A stretch of 64,000 bases of DNA from Verrucomicrobiota bacterium (GTDB taxonomy: Bacteria; Verrucomicrobiota; Verrucomicrobiia; Limisphaerales; UBA9464). Position numbers and translations under genes: made by a program. Below the pieces are notes generated by a model, which saw only the letters and a list, made by a program, of their open reading frames with translations, did no database searches and had not been told where the DNA came from. The stretch covers positions 1-64,000 of the forward strand of contig JAFLEF010000009.1 in NCBI GenBank assembly GCA_017309115.1. Reading direction: 5' to 3'. This document shows, one piece after another, positions 46,744 through 55,982 of the stretch. The stretch's first letter is position 1. Every line of letters begins with the position of its first letter.

Positions 46744-47221
46744 GAAACCCCGGAGCGCCCGGGATTGAGGGAACAGGGAACCAGAGTCGAAGACCCCGGT
46801 TCCCCTCCCTCAGCCCACCGAGTGTTCCTCCGGAGCTGACCGGAAACCACAAACCGCGAGAGAAGCAGCGACTCTCGTCGGCCATTCCGGGTCATTTCGG
46901 TCAGGGAGAGCTGACGCGAAACGCTGGGTACCCGAGACGGCAAAATCAGCCACGGAGGGAACGGTTGGATGGGGATACCCCAGGGTTGGCGGGTTGGCCA
47001 AAGCCTGAGGGTGAAATGATTTCCATTAACGGTAACTGGACCTTTGGTTTGAAGATTCTGCGGGTTTTGAGCCGCTTTGTTTTCCTTTCTTGAGATCAGG
47101 AGATGCAGATCCCGAGCCGTTTGCAGTCCTGGGAAACTTGGGGGTCGACGTCGAGGACCGGGAATCGCCAATCTCCACTCTCTCGTTTTGTCGGAAACGG
47201 TCCCGGTCTAGTCTGCGACGC
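46744..47221. other. Structured intergenic region before the cyclase gene
   Basis: No convincing gene. Between 46766 and 46812 lies a bulged hairpin (arms TGAGGGA...GGGAACC and GGTTCCCC...TCCCTCA). A pair CTGACCGGAAA / TTTCGGTCAG spans 46838 to about 46905, and a short GTCA-GGGAGAGC-TGAC hairpin follows. On the minus strand these would form the leader of the cyclase mRNA. A minus-strand open frame (46701-47171) lacks protein features. Confidence 0.45.
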
Positions 47222-48082
47222 GTGAGTGATTACGAGTTTCGCTTCGGAGGACTGGCCCGGCTGTATGGTGCGGCCGGGCTGGATCGCCTTCGGCGGGCCC
47301 ACGTGGCGGTCATTGGGATTGGAGGCGTGGGGTCGTGGGTGGTTGAGGCCCTGGCCCGCTCCGGAGTGGGGGCCCTGACCTTGATTGATCTGGATGAGGT
47401 CTGCGTGAGCAATGTGAATCGGCAACTACCGGCGCTGGAAGGAACCATTGGGCGGTCCAAGGCCGAGGTGATGGCCGAGCGATTTCTAGAGATCCAACCG
47501 GAGGGCCGGGTTCAGGCGGTCCTTGAGTTCTTCACCGAGACTTCGGCCGAGACTTTGTTGGCGACCTTTCAAGCGGCGGGCGGGAGCTGGGTGATTGATG
47601 CCATTGATGCTTCGGCCAACAAATGTCGTATCATCCAGGGCTGTCGGCGCCGGGGTTTGCCGGTGCTGGTTTGTGGGGCGGCCGGCGGTCGGGTGGATCC
47701 GACCCGGATTCAGGTGGTGGATCTGGCCCAAGTGACTCACGACCGGTTGTTGAGTGATGTGCGCAAACGGCTGCGGCGGGATCCCGAGTTTACCGGCCGG
47801 GGGAAGGACTGGGGAATTCCGGCGGTGTATTCCCCGGAGATCCCAGTGGTTCAACAGGCGGATGGTCAGGTGTGTCAGGTGACCGAGGCCGTGATGGAAC
47901 CGGGGGAAACCCCGCGCCTGAACTGTCAGCAAGGCTTCGGTTCGGCGGCCTTTGTCACGGGTGGCTTTGGTCTGGCGGCGGCAGGCTATGTGGTTGGCCA
48001 GTTGGCGCGCGGGGAGTTGCCGAAACCTCCGGCATCCAATGACGGCGCGATTTCTGAAACCGGAACCGGCGTCGCCGGGTGA
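47222..48082 (+). CDS. tcdA: tRNA threonylcarbamoyladenosine dehydratase (ThiF/E1-like)
   Basis: A 286-residue E1-like enzyme that cyclises t6A to ct6A in tRNAs, using ATP. FRFGGLARLYGAAGLDRL is the family N terminus, VAVIGIGGVGSWVVEALARSG the nucleotide-binding loop, LIDLDEVCVSNVNRQLPAL the next ATP-binding segment (D, N and R residues), and DAIDASANKCRII the usual central region. Start is GTG at 47222; longer open frame upstream lacks family similarity. The next gene begins seven bases after the stop, so the two are likely co-transcribed. Confidence 0.92.
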   Translation: MSDYEFRFGGLARLYGAAGLDRLRRAHVAVIGIGGVGSWVVEALARSGVGALTLIDLDEVCVSNVNRQLPALEGTIGRSKAEVMAERFLEIQPEGRVQAVLEFFTETSAETLLATFQAAGGSWVIDAIDASANKCRIIQGCRRRGLPVLVCGAAGGRVDPTRIQVVDLAQVTHDRLLSDVRKRLRRDPEFTGRGKDWGIPAVYSPEIPVVQQADGQVCQVTEAVMEPGETPRLNCQQGFGSAAFVTGGFGLAAAGYVVGQLARGELPKPPASNDGAISETGTGVAG

Positions 48083-48089
48083 GATTCAT

Positions 48090-48875
48090 ATGCCAGCAAT
48101 GCACGAAGTTGAGTTTGAAATCCACGGCAGCGATATGCAGTTCGTGGAGGTGATCCTGGATCCCATGGAGGCCGCCGTCGCTGAGGCCGGTGGCATGATG
48201 TACATGGACCCGGGGATTCAGATGGAAACCATCTTTGGTGACGGTTCGGGTCAGAACAAAGGGTTCCTCGGAGCCCTGCTGGGAGCAGGTCGCCGGGTGT
48301 TCACGGGGGAATCGTTATTCATGACCGTGTTCCAGAATCGGGGTTCCGGAAAACAAAAGGTGGCCTTTGGAGCACCGTATCCGGGGAAAATTGTGCCGGT
48401 CCATCTTTCGGAAATTGGCGGTGAACTCATCGCCCAGAAGGACTCGTTTCTCTGCGCGGCCAAGGGCGTCAACATCGGCATCGCCTTTAACAAACGGATT
48501 GGCACCGGACTTTTTGGTGGCGAGGGATTCATCATGACCCGGTTGACTGGGGATGGCTGGACCTTCATTCACGCGGGCGGAACCTTGTTGGTTCGTGATC
48601 TGGGGCCAGGCGAGACGCTTCGGGTCGACACGGGCTGTGTGGTGGGGTTCCAGCCGAAGGTGGAGTTCGATATTCAGTTTGTGGGCGGAGTGAAGTCGGC
48701 CCTGTTTGGGGGCGAAGGACTGTACTTTGCGACGTTGCGGGGACCCGGTCGAATCTGGCTGCAGTCCCTGCCTTTCAGCCGGATGGCGGATCGGATTGTG
48801 ACCGCCTCGCGTGGAGGTCGGGAAGAGGGTTCAGTGCTGGGAGGTCTGGGCCGGATGTTGGACGGCGACAACTAA
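48090..48875 (+). CDS. AIM24 / TIGR00266 family protein
   Basis: A 261-residue protein of the AIM24 fold (similar to a tryptophan RNA-binding attenuator-like beta barrel). Family stretches: MMYMDPGIQMET, GESLFMTVFQN, PYPGKIVPVHLSE, GGELIAQKDSFLCA, LFGGEGFIMTRLTGDG and FAGGTLLVRDL-like (HAGGTLLVRDL), then FGGEGLYFATLRGPGRIWLQSLP. It is cytoplasmic; the function in bacteria is unknown. It follows tcdA by seven bases. A hairpin just after the stop separates it from the convergent cyclase gene. Confidence 0.92.
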   Translation: MPAMHEVEFEIHGSDMQFVEVILDPMEAAVAEAGGMMYMDPGIQMETIFGDGSGQNKGFLGALLGAGRRVFTGESLFMTVFQNRGSGKQKVAFGAPYPGKIVPVHLSEIGGELIAQKDSFLCAAKGVNIGIAFNKRIGTGLFGGEGFIMTRLTGDGWTFIHAGGTLLVRDLGPGETLRVDTGCVVGFQPKVEFDIQFVGGVKSALFGGEGLYFATLRGPGRIWLQSLPFSRMADRIVTASRGGREEGSVLGGLGRMLDGDN

Positions 48876-48891
48876 AGGACGGACTCGTCGG

Positions 48892-48916
48892 GCTGGGAGA
48901 GAACCTCCCAGCTTTC
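48892..48916. terminator. Probable bidirectional terminator hairpin
   Basis: A perfect 8-base stem GCTGGGAG / CTCCCAGC with loop AGAAC, followed on the plus strand by TTTC. It sits between convergent genes and overlaps the last codons of the minus-strand cyclase. The T run is short, so efficiency is uncertain. Confidence 0.6.
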
Positions 48917-51257
48917 AGGTTGGAGTTCCCGGTTCGGTTTCGGGAGCGGAAGGCGGTGCCATGTGGGGAAGTTCCTTCCAGGGTACTTCGTAGACGGGTA
49001 CGGGATGGCGAAATCCTTTGACGCTGACCGGGTCCAGCGGGAGGCAGCGGATGGCCAATTCTGGCATGAACTCGCGGAGTTCCCGGTAGGTGGTTTCGCC
49101 AATGATGATTCGTCCCCGCCCGGACACCCCTTCGAGCCGGGAAGCGAGATTCACCTCCCGACCAAAGACGGTGTAATTCAAAATGTGCGTGTCGCTGCCC
49201 ATAAGTCCCACGGTCATGTAGCCGGTGTTGATGCCGGATCCGAGCGAGAGTTGGGGCAGCAGGGAAAGCAAGGGTTGGCCGGCGGCCGCGCGTTGCACGT
49301 TCTCGGCTTCGCGTCGTCGGCTTTCGGACTCCCGCTCTTGATTGAGTCGATGCAGGGCCTTTTGCGCTTCGATGGCGGCGCACACGGCATCGACGGCGTG
49401 GCGGGGATTGGCGGTGGGGGCGCCCCAAAAGGCCATCACACAGTCGCCAATGTATTTGTCCAAAGTACCTCGGTGCAGCTTGATTACGTCCGCAATGGTG
49501 GCCAGGTAGGTGTTGACGGTGTGCAGGACCTCGGCGGATTTCTGTTCAAAGTGAGCTTCAGCAGCCGGACCGGTCAGACCGGCTTTGCGCACGAACTCCT
49601 CCGCTTCGTTTTGAGCCCGGTCGGTGAGCTCCGTGAATCCGCGAACGTCGGCGAAGAAGACTGTCATCATCCGGCGAGAACCGGAGAGACCGACTGAATC
49701 ACTCTTGAGGAGTTCCTGGACGACGTTGGGGGAGACGATTTTGGAGAAAATTCCGCGAACTCGCTGACGTTCGGACTGCTCGAAGATGCTGCGGTAGGTG
49801 AGCATCGTGGCGTAGTTCAACGTCAAACCTGCCAGCAGTGGATGGGCGAGTGGAAGCCACCAACGGGCTTGCTGAAACGCCTGATCAGAGAGGAATACCC
49901 AGCCCAACCCCAGAGCCACGACAGCCAGGCCGGCGACAACGGGCCGGAACCGCCAAGCCACAAAGGAGGCCAGCAGCGACAAGACGGCGACTACTGAGTA
50001 ACTGAGCCAGGCGGGTGCCGGCCGAACGAACTGCCCCCGGAGCACGGAGTCGGCGACGTTTAGGTATGTGCTGGGCAGGAAATCGACTTCTGCCAGCGGG
50101 GTGGCGCCGCGGTCGGCAATGTTGTTACCGGTGGCGGTTGAGCCGACGATGACCAGGGCGTTGGTCCATCGATTGGGAGGGGGATTGGTCGGGTTGAGCA
50201 TTCGTTGCTGGGCGTCCGCCAACAACTCGACGAAACCCTGGGTCAGGAAGCTTTCGATATTGGTGCTGGTGACACTCCAATTCACCGGAAACCGGTTGTC
50301 CGACATGACGGGGAGCTCGCGAACACCCTGACCATTGGTACTCGTCAGTCGGATCAGGCCAGGTTGGATTTCGGCGTGATCCAAATCCAGGCCCAGGCGT
50401 AGGGCGGCCAAAACGATTCCCATGTGCCAGACCCGCCGGGGAAGAAAGACTGAGTCGACCTGGGTGGCGCCTTGCGGGAGTGGGATTTTGGCGGATCCGT
50501 CGGGATTGACAGGCCAGTAAACCGGTTCGTCGTTTTCGATCGACCTCAGTTCAATGGCGTTCGTCGTCACTCGCATGACCCGGAGGTCTTGCCGTCGGGC
50601 TCGAAACTCCACCATTGGATGCAGCATCTGGTAGTCGATGAAGGCATCCACCCGACGGGCAGATCCGTCGATGTCCCGGGGAGAGGCGGCTTCTCCTAAC
50701 TCGGCCGCGGCCCGGCGGAAAATGTAGGCAGGGGGAAGATTGGTGTAAGAGGCCAGAATTGCCGGGCCGGAAGCGGTGAGGTGGTGGGCGAAGAAGTCGT
50801 CCGAAGTAACATTGGTGAGCCCTTCGATAGGGACCAGACCATGATCCCGGCGTTCCTCCCCAAACAAGACGTCGAAGGCCACGGCTTCGGCTCCCTGCTG
50901 GTGCAATTCCTCCAACGCCAGACCATAGACATAGCGGGGCCACATCGGGCCGACTGGTCGACCGACCAAATCGCCATAGAGCAGGGCATCGATGCTATGG
51001 TCGTCGATGGCGACCAATCCCAACAGGCTGGAAAAATCCTTGGAATTCTCGGCGGCCCGGCGCGCGCGCCAATCGTAGGTGACCAACTCCAGGCGTTGTA
51101 GGGGATCGTGACTGCGGAGCGACTTGAGGATGGGCGAAGCGTGGGGTCCAGGTTGCCACCGATCCAGACTTCGGCTCAGGGCCAGGGTGAGCAGTGCGAC
51201 TCCGGTGCTGGTCAGGGCAACCAACCATGGCAACAGTTGGTGGGTTCGGAAGCGCAT
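48915..51257 (-). CDS. CHASE2-domain adenylate/guanylate cyclase
   Basis: A 780-residue protein. An N-terminal helix precedes an extracytoplasmic CHASE2 sensor domain (about 40-400; DPLQRLELVTYDWRAR, LVAIDDHSIDAL and VGSTATGNNIADRGATP). Three membrane helices follow (about 405-490). The class III cyclase domain (about 525-765) has TVFFADVRGFTEL and KYIGDCVMAFWGAP with both metal-binding aspartates, and NYTVFGREVNLASRLE. An insert with GLTGPAAEAHFEQKS lies between them. It should produce cyclic nucleotide in response to a periplasmic signal. The upstream FecR gene, in the same direction, is separated by a terminator; CHASE2 cyclase plus FecR neighbours are a recurrent pattern. Confidence 0.92.
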   Translation of the reverse strand: MRFRTHQLLPWLVALTSTGVALLTLALSRSLDRWQPGPHASPILKSLRSHDPLQRLELVTYDWRARRAAENSKDFSSLLGLVAIDDHSIDALLYGDLVGRPVGPMWPRYVYGLALEELHQQGAEAVAFDVLFGEERRDHGLVPIEGLTNVTSDDFFAHHLTASGPAILASYTNLPPAYIFRRAAAELGEAASPRDIDGSARRVDAFIDYQMLHPMVEFRARRQDLRVMRVTTNAIELRSIENDEPVYWPVNPDGSAKIPLPQGATQVDSVFLPRRVWHMGIVLAALRLGLDLDHAEIQPGLIRLTSTNGQGVRELPVMSDNRFPVNWSVTSTNIESFLTQGFVELLADAQQRMLNPTNPPPNRWTNALVIVGSTATGNNIADRGATPLAEVDFLPSTYLNVADSVLRGQFVRPAPAWLSYSVVAVLSLLASFVAWRFRPVVAGLAVVALGLGWVFLSDQAFQQARWWLPLAHPLLAGLTLNYATMLTYRSIFEQSERQRVRGIFSKIVSPNVVQELLKSDSVGLSGSRRMMTVFFADVRGFTELTDRAQNEAEEFVRKAGLTGPAAEAHFEQKSAEVLHTVNTYLATIADVIKLHRGTLDKYIGDCVMAFWGAPTANPRHAVDAVCAAIEAQKALHRLNQERESESRRREAENVQRAAAGQPLLSLLPQLSLGSGINTGYMTVGLMGSDTHILNYTVFGREVNLASRLEGVSGRGRIIIGETTYRELREFMPELAIRCLPLDPVSVKGFRHPVPVYEVPWKELPHMAPPSAPETEPGTPT

Positions 51258-51272
51258 GGGCTAACGATAAAG

Positions 51273-51305
51273 AAAAAACCCGGAGCAACAATGTTGCTCC
51301 GGGTT
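51273..51305 (-). terminator. Intrinsic terminator between fecR-like and cyclase genes
   Basis: On the minus strand the stem AACCCGGAGCA / TGCTCCGGGTT (extendable by a few pairs) is followed by TTTTTT. It lies 40 bases after the FecR stop codon and 16 bases before the cyclase start, so full termination would separate the two, and partial termination would attenuate the cyclase. Confidence 0.9.
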
Positions 51306-51344
51306 GAGAAGAGGTTTGGGAATCAATGTTTGATTCCGGATCGC

Positions 51345-52085
51345 TTACTTAGCTGCCGGCCGGCCAGTGTCGCCACTGTTTCCGCCTTCGGGCGCCGAGG
51401 GAATCGTTCCGGTGCCGTCGGTCGGGGAAACGAAGACTTGAGGTCCAACCGGGATCGGGGGAGCAGTGCCCACGCCCATCACGAAGCTCGGAGCGGTCAC
51501 GTTGCCCGGGATAGGAACGACGCCCGGAATGCTCGGGTCGAACATCTGGCCGGCGCACACATTGTAACGGGCTTCACGACCTGTTTGCGAATCCTTGACG
51601 ATCACGTCCACGCAACCGTCCCAAACCAACACCGCGCCGTTGGCGTAGGTGGTGAACACCGTTCCGCGAATCGCGGCCGTGCTCGTGGGGGTTTGGACGA
51701 CGTACTTGGACTTGCTGGAAAGACGATTGACTTGGGACTGGATCTTACCGGACTTCAAACCCAAGTGGGTGTTGACGACGGTTTCCGGTCCGGCGGTGTC
51801 GACGGTCAGCTCATCAATCGTGAGCGTACTATCTTCCAACACGCGGGTCAGTCCGCCGTTGGCACCGAGGTTGAGCAAAATTTCCGAGGCCGGTCCGGTC
51901 TTAATGATGGTACCAGGCCCCACTTCATCGCCCACCGAAGCGGGCGCTGAACCCAGATAAGCGTTGCCGCTCACCTGAACGACTTTGGCGCGTCCGGCCT
52001 GCGGAGCAGCGACTGCCAAGTTTACGGCCAGCGCCAAAATTGCGCCGACGCACAGCATACGAGAAAAGCGTCCAAAATAGTTCAT
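51345..52085 (-). CDS. FecR-domain exported protein
   Basis: A 246-residue protein with a signal peptide (MLCVGAILALAVNLAVAAPQ). The FecR fold region spans about 35-170: VGDEVGPGTIIKTGPASEILLNLG, then SGKIQSQVNRLSSKSKYVVQ, then TSTAAIRGTVFTTYANG. The C terminus is rich in Pro, Gly and Thr (PIPVGPQVFVSPTDGTGTIP). Without a membrane anchor or cytoplasmic part it is not a FecR-type anti-sigma regulator; it is more likely an external binding protein that reports to the nearby CHASE2 cyclase. Start ATG 52085, at the signal peptide. Confidence 0.9.
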   Translation of the reverse strand: MNYFGRFSRMLCVGAILALAVNLAVAAPQAGRAKVVQVSGNAYLGSAPASVGDEVGPGTIIKTGPASEILLNLGANGGLTRVLEDSTLTIDELTVDTAGPETVVNTHLGLKSGKIQSQVNRLSSKSKYVVQTPTSTAAIRGTVFTTYANGAVLVWDGCVDVIVKDSQTGREARYNVCAGQMFDPSIPGVVPIPGNVTAPSFVMGVGTAPPIPVGPQVFVSPTDGTGTIPSAPEGGNSGDTGRPAAK

Positions 52086-52382
52086 GGGGAAGCCCTTTGG
52101 AGAATGAGTACCAGTTGTTGGCGAGACTAGGCAGGGAGGTCGAAAAGTCAACGCCTTAATTTCCGGCGATTTGCTTCAGCAGACCCTCCTCCCGGTGACC
52201 GGCGCATTAAGCCCCATTTGGCCCCAAACACAAGCAATGTTCCCAACGGATTTTTGCCGACCGTTCGGCGGGAGTCCGAAGGACCGGAAAGTTGAGGCGC
52301 GGGACTAATCAGGTAAGCAATCTGCTCAATCCGCCTGCGCGTAGACAAGTGGCGCAATCCAGTTTAATCCGCTCTCATCAAC

Positions 52383-53051
52383 ATGGCTGCACCCCAAATC
52401 TGGTTCATCACAGGCACCGACACCGGCGTTGGCAAGACGGTCTTGGCCGTCTTGCTCGCCCGGTTGCTGGCGTCCCGACCGGAACCCTACCGCGTGGTGA
52501 AGCCCTTTTGTTCTGGAGGACGATCCGATGCCGAGCAGCTGTTTCGGGCTCAGGGAGCCCAGTTCCCCTTGGATCAAATCAATCCCTGGCATTTTCGCCA
52601 GCCGGTCACCCCTTCGCTCGCCGCGCAGGCGGCGGGAGTCCGGATTACCCAAGAGGACGTATTGCAGTTCCTTCGATCCATCCGACCCGTCCCGGAACGA
52701 CTGGTGATCGAGGGAGCGGGAGGATTGTTGAGTCCCTTGGGGGAGGGCTTCGGAGCTCGGGAATTGATCGTGGCACTAAAAGCAATCCCCTTGGTGGTCT
52801 GCCCCAATCGATTGGGGGCCATCAACCAAGCCCGACTGGTGTTCGCTGCTCTTCCTCCGGGAGCGGCGTCCCGCGCGCGGCTGATCTTAATGGATCCTCC
52901 CCGGCCGGATCACGTGACCCGCAGCAACATCGAGGTCTTGGCTGCCTTTCTGGGGAGAACTCGGATTCATCGCCTTCCTTGGTTCTCGGAAGGGATATGG
53001 GAGCCCTTCGATCGGCACACCAAGGCGCAGTTGGAACGGATAATCTCCTGA
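52383..53051 (+). CDS. bioD: Dethiobiotin synthetase
   Basis: A 222-residue ATP-dependent enzyme that closes the ureido ring of dethiobiotin from diaminopelargonate and CO2. The P-loop is [12 protein letters not shown] (residues 8-19). VKPFCSGG holds the conserved lysine, and [12 protein letters not shown] the Mg/substrate loop. The rest of the biotin genes are absent in this window. A tRNA gene follows 59 bases downstream. Confidence 0.94.
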   Translation: MAAPQIWFITGTDTGVGKTVLAVLLARLLASRPEPYRVVKPFCSGGRSDAEQLFRAQGAQFPLDQINPWHFRQPVTPSLAAQAAGVRITQEDVLQFLRSIRPVPERLVIEGAGGLLSPLGEGFGARELIVALKAIPLVVCPNRLGAINQARLVFAALPPGAASRARLILMDPPRPDHVTRSNIEVLAAFLGRTRIHRLPWFSEGIWEPFDRHTKAQLERIIS

Positions 53052-53110
53052 AACCGGGCTTGCGTTCGGAAGTCGCCTCTGCCATCTACCGCGACGCTTT
53101 TTCGGGGAAC

Positions 53111-53186
53111 GGGGTCGTAGCTCAGTTGGTAGAGCGTCTCGTTCGCAATGAGAAGGTCAGGGGTTCGAATCCCCTCGGCTCCACCA
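53111..53186 (+). tRNA. tRNA-Ala (CGC)
   Basis: 76 bases with CCA encoded. Acceptor stem GGGGTCG / CGGCTCC with the G3-U70 pair that identifies alanine tRNAs; D arm GCTC...GAGC; anticodon loop TTCGCAA giving CGC; T arm with GGTTCGAATCC. A G-U pair closes the anticodon stem. Confidence 0.97.
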
Positions 53187-53302
53187 CCCCGAATGTCTCT
53201 CAGATCCGGTCCTTATTCCGCAGGGAATTGTTGTCACTCGGGCGTAACTTTTGCTTCGTCCGCCCGTCTCGTTGGGTAACTTTTCCCCGGATCCAACTGG
53301 CG

Positions 53303-54601
53303 ATGCGATTCCTCTACAACCTCCTGTTCAACATCGGTTTTGCGCTCAGTGCGCCGTTCTACTTTCTCAAGATGAACCGGCGCGGGAATTGGGTGGCCGG
53401 TTTTGGTCAGCGATTCGGTCAGTACGACGGGAAACTCAAGCAGGCGCTAACCAACCGCCGCTCCATCTGGGTTCATGCCGTGAGTGTGGGGGAAGTGAAC
53501 ATTTGCACGCGGTTGGTGGAAGCCTTGGCGGTTCGCTTGCCTCTGCACAAGTTCGTGGTCTCCACCACGACCTCCACGGGAATGGCTGAATTGCAGAAAC
53601 GTCTGCCCTCCGATGTCTCCAAGATCTATTACCCCATCGATCGACGGAAGCACGTCCAGCGAGCCTTGGGGTTTGTGAATCCCGAAGCCATGGTCTTCGT
53701 GGAGGCCGAGATCTGGCCCAACATGATTTGGGGCCTGCAGCGCCGGGGGATTCCTTACTTTCTGGTCAATGCCCGCATTTCCGACCGTTCCTTTCGGGGG
53801 TATCGGCGGGCGGCGTTTCTGTTCCGGGAATTCTTTGCGGGTTTCGCCGGACTCGGCGTTCAAAATGAAGCGGATGCCGAACGGCTTCGCGTCCTGGGCG
53901 CACCGGCCGAGCGAATTCAAGTGGTGGGCAGCCTCAAATTTGACGGAGCGGGGAGCGGCGGGGTGCGGTTGGATGTAGAAGCACTCCTCGCGCAGTTGGG
54001 CGTGCCGCCGACGGCACTGGTTTTGGTGGGAGGCAGCACCCATGCCGGGGAAGAAGCCATCCTGGCCGGCGTCGCGGCCAATCTGCGGAAAAAATACCCG
54101 GACCTCTTTCTGATCCTGGTGCCGCGTCACCATGAACGCGGCGGCGAAGTGGGGCGCGAATTGGAGCGAATGGGAGTGAAGTTCGCCTATCGCAGCGAAA
54201 TCACCCCTTCCACTCGCAAGGCACCGAACTCGATCGAATGCCTGCTCGTCAACACAACCGGCGAACTACGCTTCTTCTACGCTCGGGCCGACGTGGTCTT
54301 CGTCGGGAAGTCGCTCACGGCTGAAGGTGGACAGAATCCCATCGAACCCGCCGCGCTGGGCAAACCCGTCCTCTTTGGACCGCACATGACCAACTTTCCC
54401 CAAGTGGTGCCCCAATTCCTGGCGGAGAAAGGGGCCGTGCAAGTTCAGGATGCCGGTGAACTCGAACGGCAGTTGGACGATCTCTTGGGCAATCCCTCGA
54501 AACGACGGGAATTGGGTCAGCGGGGCGCGGCCATTGTGGCGGCCAATCAGGGCGGTCTGGAAAAGACCGTCCAGATGATCGTGAAGGAACTCGGCGCCTA
54601 A
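53303..54601 (+). CDS. waaA: 3-deoxy-D-manno-octulosonic acid (Kdo) transferase
   Basis: A 432-residue GT30 enzyme of the inner membrane that adds Kdo to lipid A precursor. N-terminal anchor, then WVHAVSVGEV with the catalytic glutamate. TTTSTGMAELQKRL and VFVEAEIWPNMI are further family motifs, as is GGSTHAGEE. The nucleotide-sugar site reads TAEGGQNPIEPAALGKPVLFGPHMTNF. Start ATG 53303; the open frame extends upstream through the tRNA and is non-coding there. It implies a lipopolysaccharide outer membrane. The 3' end overlaps the convergent GH15-like gene by four bases. Confidence 0.95.
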   Translation: MRFLYNLLFNIGFALSAPFYFLKMNRRGNWVAGFGQRFGQYDGKLKQALTNRRSIWVHAVSVGEVNICTRLVEALAVRLPLHKFVVSTTTSTGMAELQKRLPSDVSKIYYPIDRRKHVQRALGFVNPEAMVFVEAEIWPNMIWGLQRRGIPYFLVNARISDRSFRGYRRAAFLFREFFAGFAGLGVQNEADAERLRVLGAPAERIQVVGSLKFDGAGSGGVRLDVEALLAQLGVPPTALVLVGGSTHAGEEAILAGVAANLRKKYPDLFLILVPRHHERGGEVGRELERMGVKFAYRSEITPSTRKAPNSIECLLVNTTGELRFFYARADVVFVGKSLTAEGGQNPIEPAALGKPVLFGPHMTNFPQVVPQFLAEKGAVQVQDAGELERQLDDLLGNPSKRRELGQRGAAIVAANQGGLEKTVQMIVKELGA

Positions 54602-55860
54602 ATCGTGGCATACCCGCCCCGCCGGACCTCGTTGGGCAGGCGAAAGTGTTCGGGATGCTTGTGGGTCAGGTTCAAAATGACCTGGGCGGCGATGATGTGA
54701 AAGCTCTGAGCCCAGGCGAGGGGCGTGTTATGGCCCACCGCTGAGCCGACGTACATTTCGGGAACGTACCCGTCCGGGGTCATGACGGATTCCAGTTGGT
54801 GGAAATAGCCGACCGCCTTGCGGAAGTATTCGGCCCGCTCGCTCCAGTCGAGATACACCGGTTGCTTGTCGATGCGCTGGTCCTTTCCGTGTTCCGCCAG
54901 CTTGGCGTAGGAGATCGCCAGCCAAGCCAGACCCAGGGGCCACTCCGCGCTCTGTCCGGCATGGGGAATCAATCCCTTCCCGCAGTACACATCTCCGGGA
55001 TACCGCCGCACGCCGCGCACCCCCAAAAGATGGTTCTCGATATTGTGGAGCAGGGTCAGCTTGGTCTCGTAGTCCACGATGTTGTACGGCCAGATCAGAC
55101 TCAGCTGGGCCAAGTCGTAGGGACGACTGGCAGACTCCCGGGGCAGGAGCGGGGTCAGCGCGGAATAGCCATCGGCAATCATGCGCTCACTCACGGGAAC
55201 CAGGTGGCTGATGTCGATCTTCTGCCGGTACTTGTAGTCGTAGAAGCCTTGGTCAAACCACATCATCAGCCCGCCCAGAACCGCGCCGAAGCTGCTGGAA
55301 TGCGCTTCCGGACCTTCCTCCCAGACGCCAAAATCGGGCTCGAAGCCCATGTTGAAAATGTAATTCCGGATGTGGCTGATGAGCGTGAAATCCTCGGTAG
55401 TGAAGCGGAATCCGTAGCCCTTTTTGATCAGATCCCCGGTCTTGTACATGAACAGACCGAACACATCGAGCTGATGATGTCCCCAGTCGTCGGTGATCGT
55501 TTCGAGCGTGGTGGGGTGCACCCGGGCCGGCATGAAGCCACCGCGTTGATGCAGCACGTGCGGCTTAACGATCGAAGCCTTGATGATCCGGAGGTGATAC
55601 CGTTTGAAGATGTCCATCACCAACCGGAAGCTCTCGACCATTTTGTCGAAACAACCCAGGTATTCGTTGGCGTAGGTCGCGAACATGATGTCGCGAATCC
55701 AGTACACGTTGTAGGCGTCGCCGGAGCCGTCCTCGGCAGAATAAGGACTGGCAATGTATCCGCCATTCGGCCGGCGGAGCCGCTCCAAAATCTGGTAGGA
55801 GAGGCGGACTCGTTCTTCGATCGGGAGGAGGTGAAAGTGGGCTGTGGATTCGACTTTCAT
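54598..55860 (-). CDS. GH15-like protein (glucoamylase / phosphorylase kinase alpha type)
   Basis: A 420-residue protein with an (alpha/alpha)6 barrel. RRPNGGYIASPYSAEDGSGDAYNVYWIRDIMFA is the usual start of this GH15 branch. DWGHHQLDVFGLFMYKTGDLI and PDFGVWEEGPEAHSSSFGAVLGGL carry the active-site glutamate region, and PYDLAQLSLIWPYNIV is typical of phosphorylase kinase alpha-like members. No signal peptide is seen, so it is cytoplasmic, perhaps acting on glycogen or as a regulator; substrate is not certain. Confidence 0.88.
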   Translation of the reverse strand: MKVESTAHFHLLPIEERVRLSYQILERLRRPNGGYIASPYSAEDGSGDAYNVYWIRDIMFATYANEYLGCFDKMVESFRLVMDIFKRYHLRIIKASIVKPHVLHQRGGFMPARVHPTTLETITDDWGHHQLDVFGLFMYKTGDLIKKGYGFRFTTEDFTLISHIRNYIFNMGFEPDFGVWEEGPEAHSSSFGAVLGGLMMWFDQGFYDYKYRQKIDISHLVPVSERMIADGYSALTPLLPRESASRPYDLAQLSLIWPYNIVDYETKLTLLHNIENHLLGVRGVRRYPGDVYCGKGLIPHAGQSAEWPLGLAWLAISYAKLAEHGKDQRIDKQPVYLDWSERAEYFRKAVGYFHQLESVMTPDGYVPEMYVGSAVGHNTPLAWAQSFHIIAAQVILNLTHKHPEHFRLPNEVRRGGYATI

Positions 55861-55982
55861 GACAGGCAGCTTGGGTCGCGTCGGTCCGGACGCCGGCGGC
55901 GCGCGGACGAAGCGTTGCGAGCGGGCCGGCTTTCGGCCATCACAATTTTGCCTGATTGTGATTCGGAGGTCCCGAGAGAGGC

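Noticed and set aside
46701-47171. Minus-strand open frame of 156 residues before the cyclase
   Set aside because: Pro/Arg/Ser-rich with no family resemblance; better explained as structured leader DNA.
51345-52085. FecR protein as an anti-sigma regulator
   Set aside because: It has a signal peptide but no cytoplasmic or membrane segment and no sigma factor gene next to it.
52292-53302. Upstream extension of the Kdo transferase frame
   Set aside because: It runs across bioD and a tRNA in the wrong frame.
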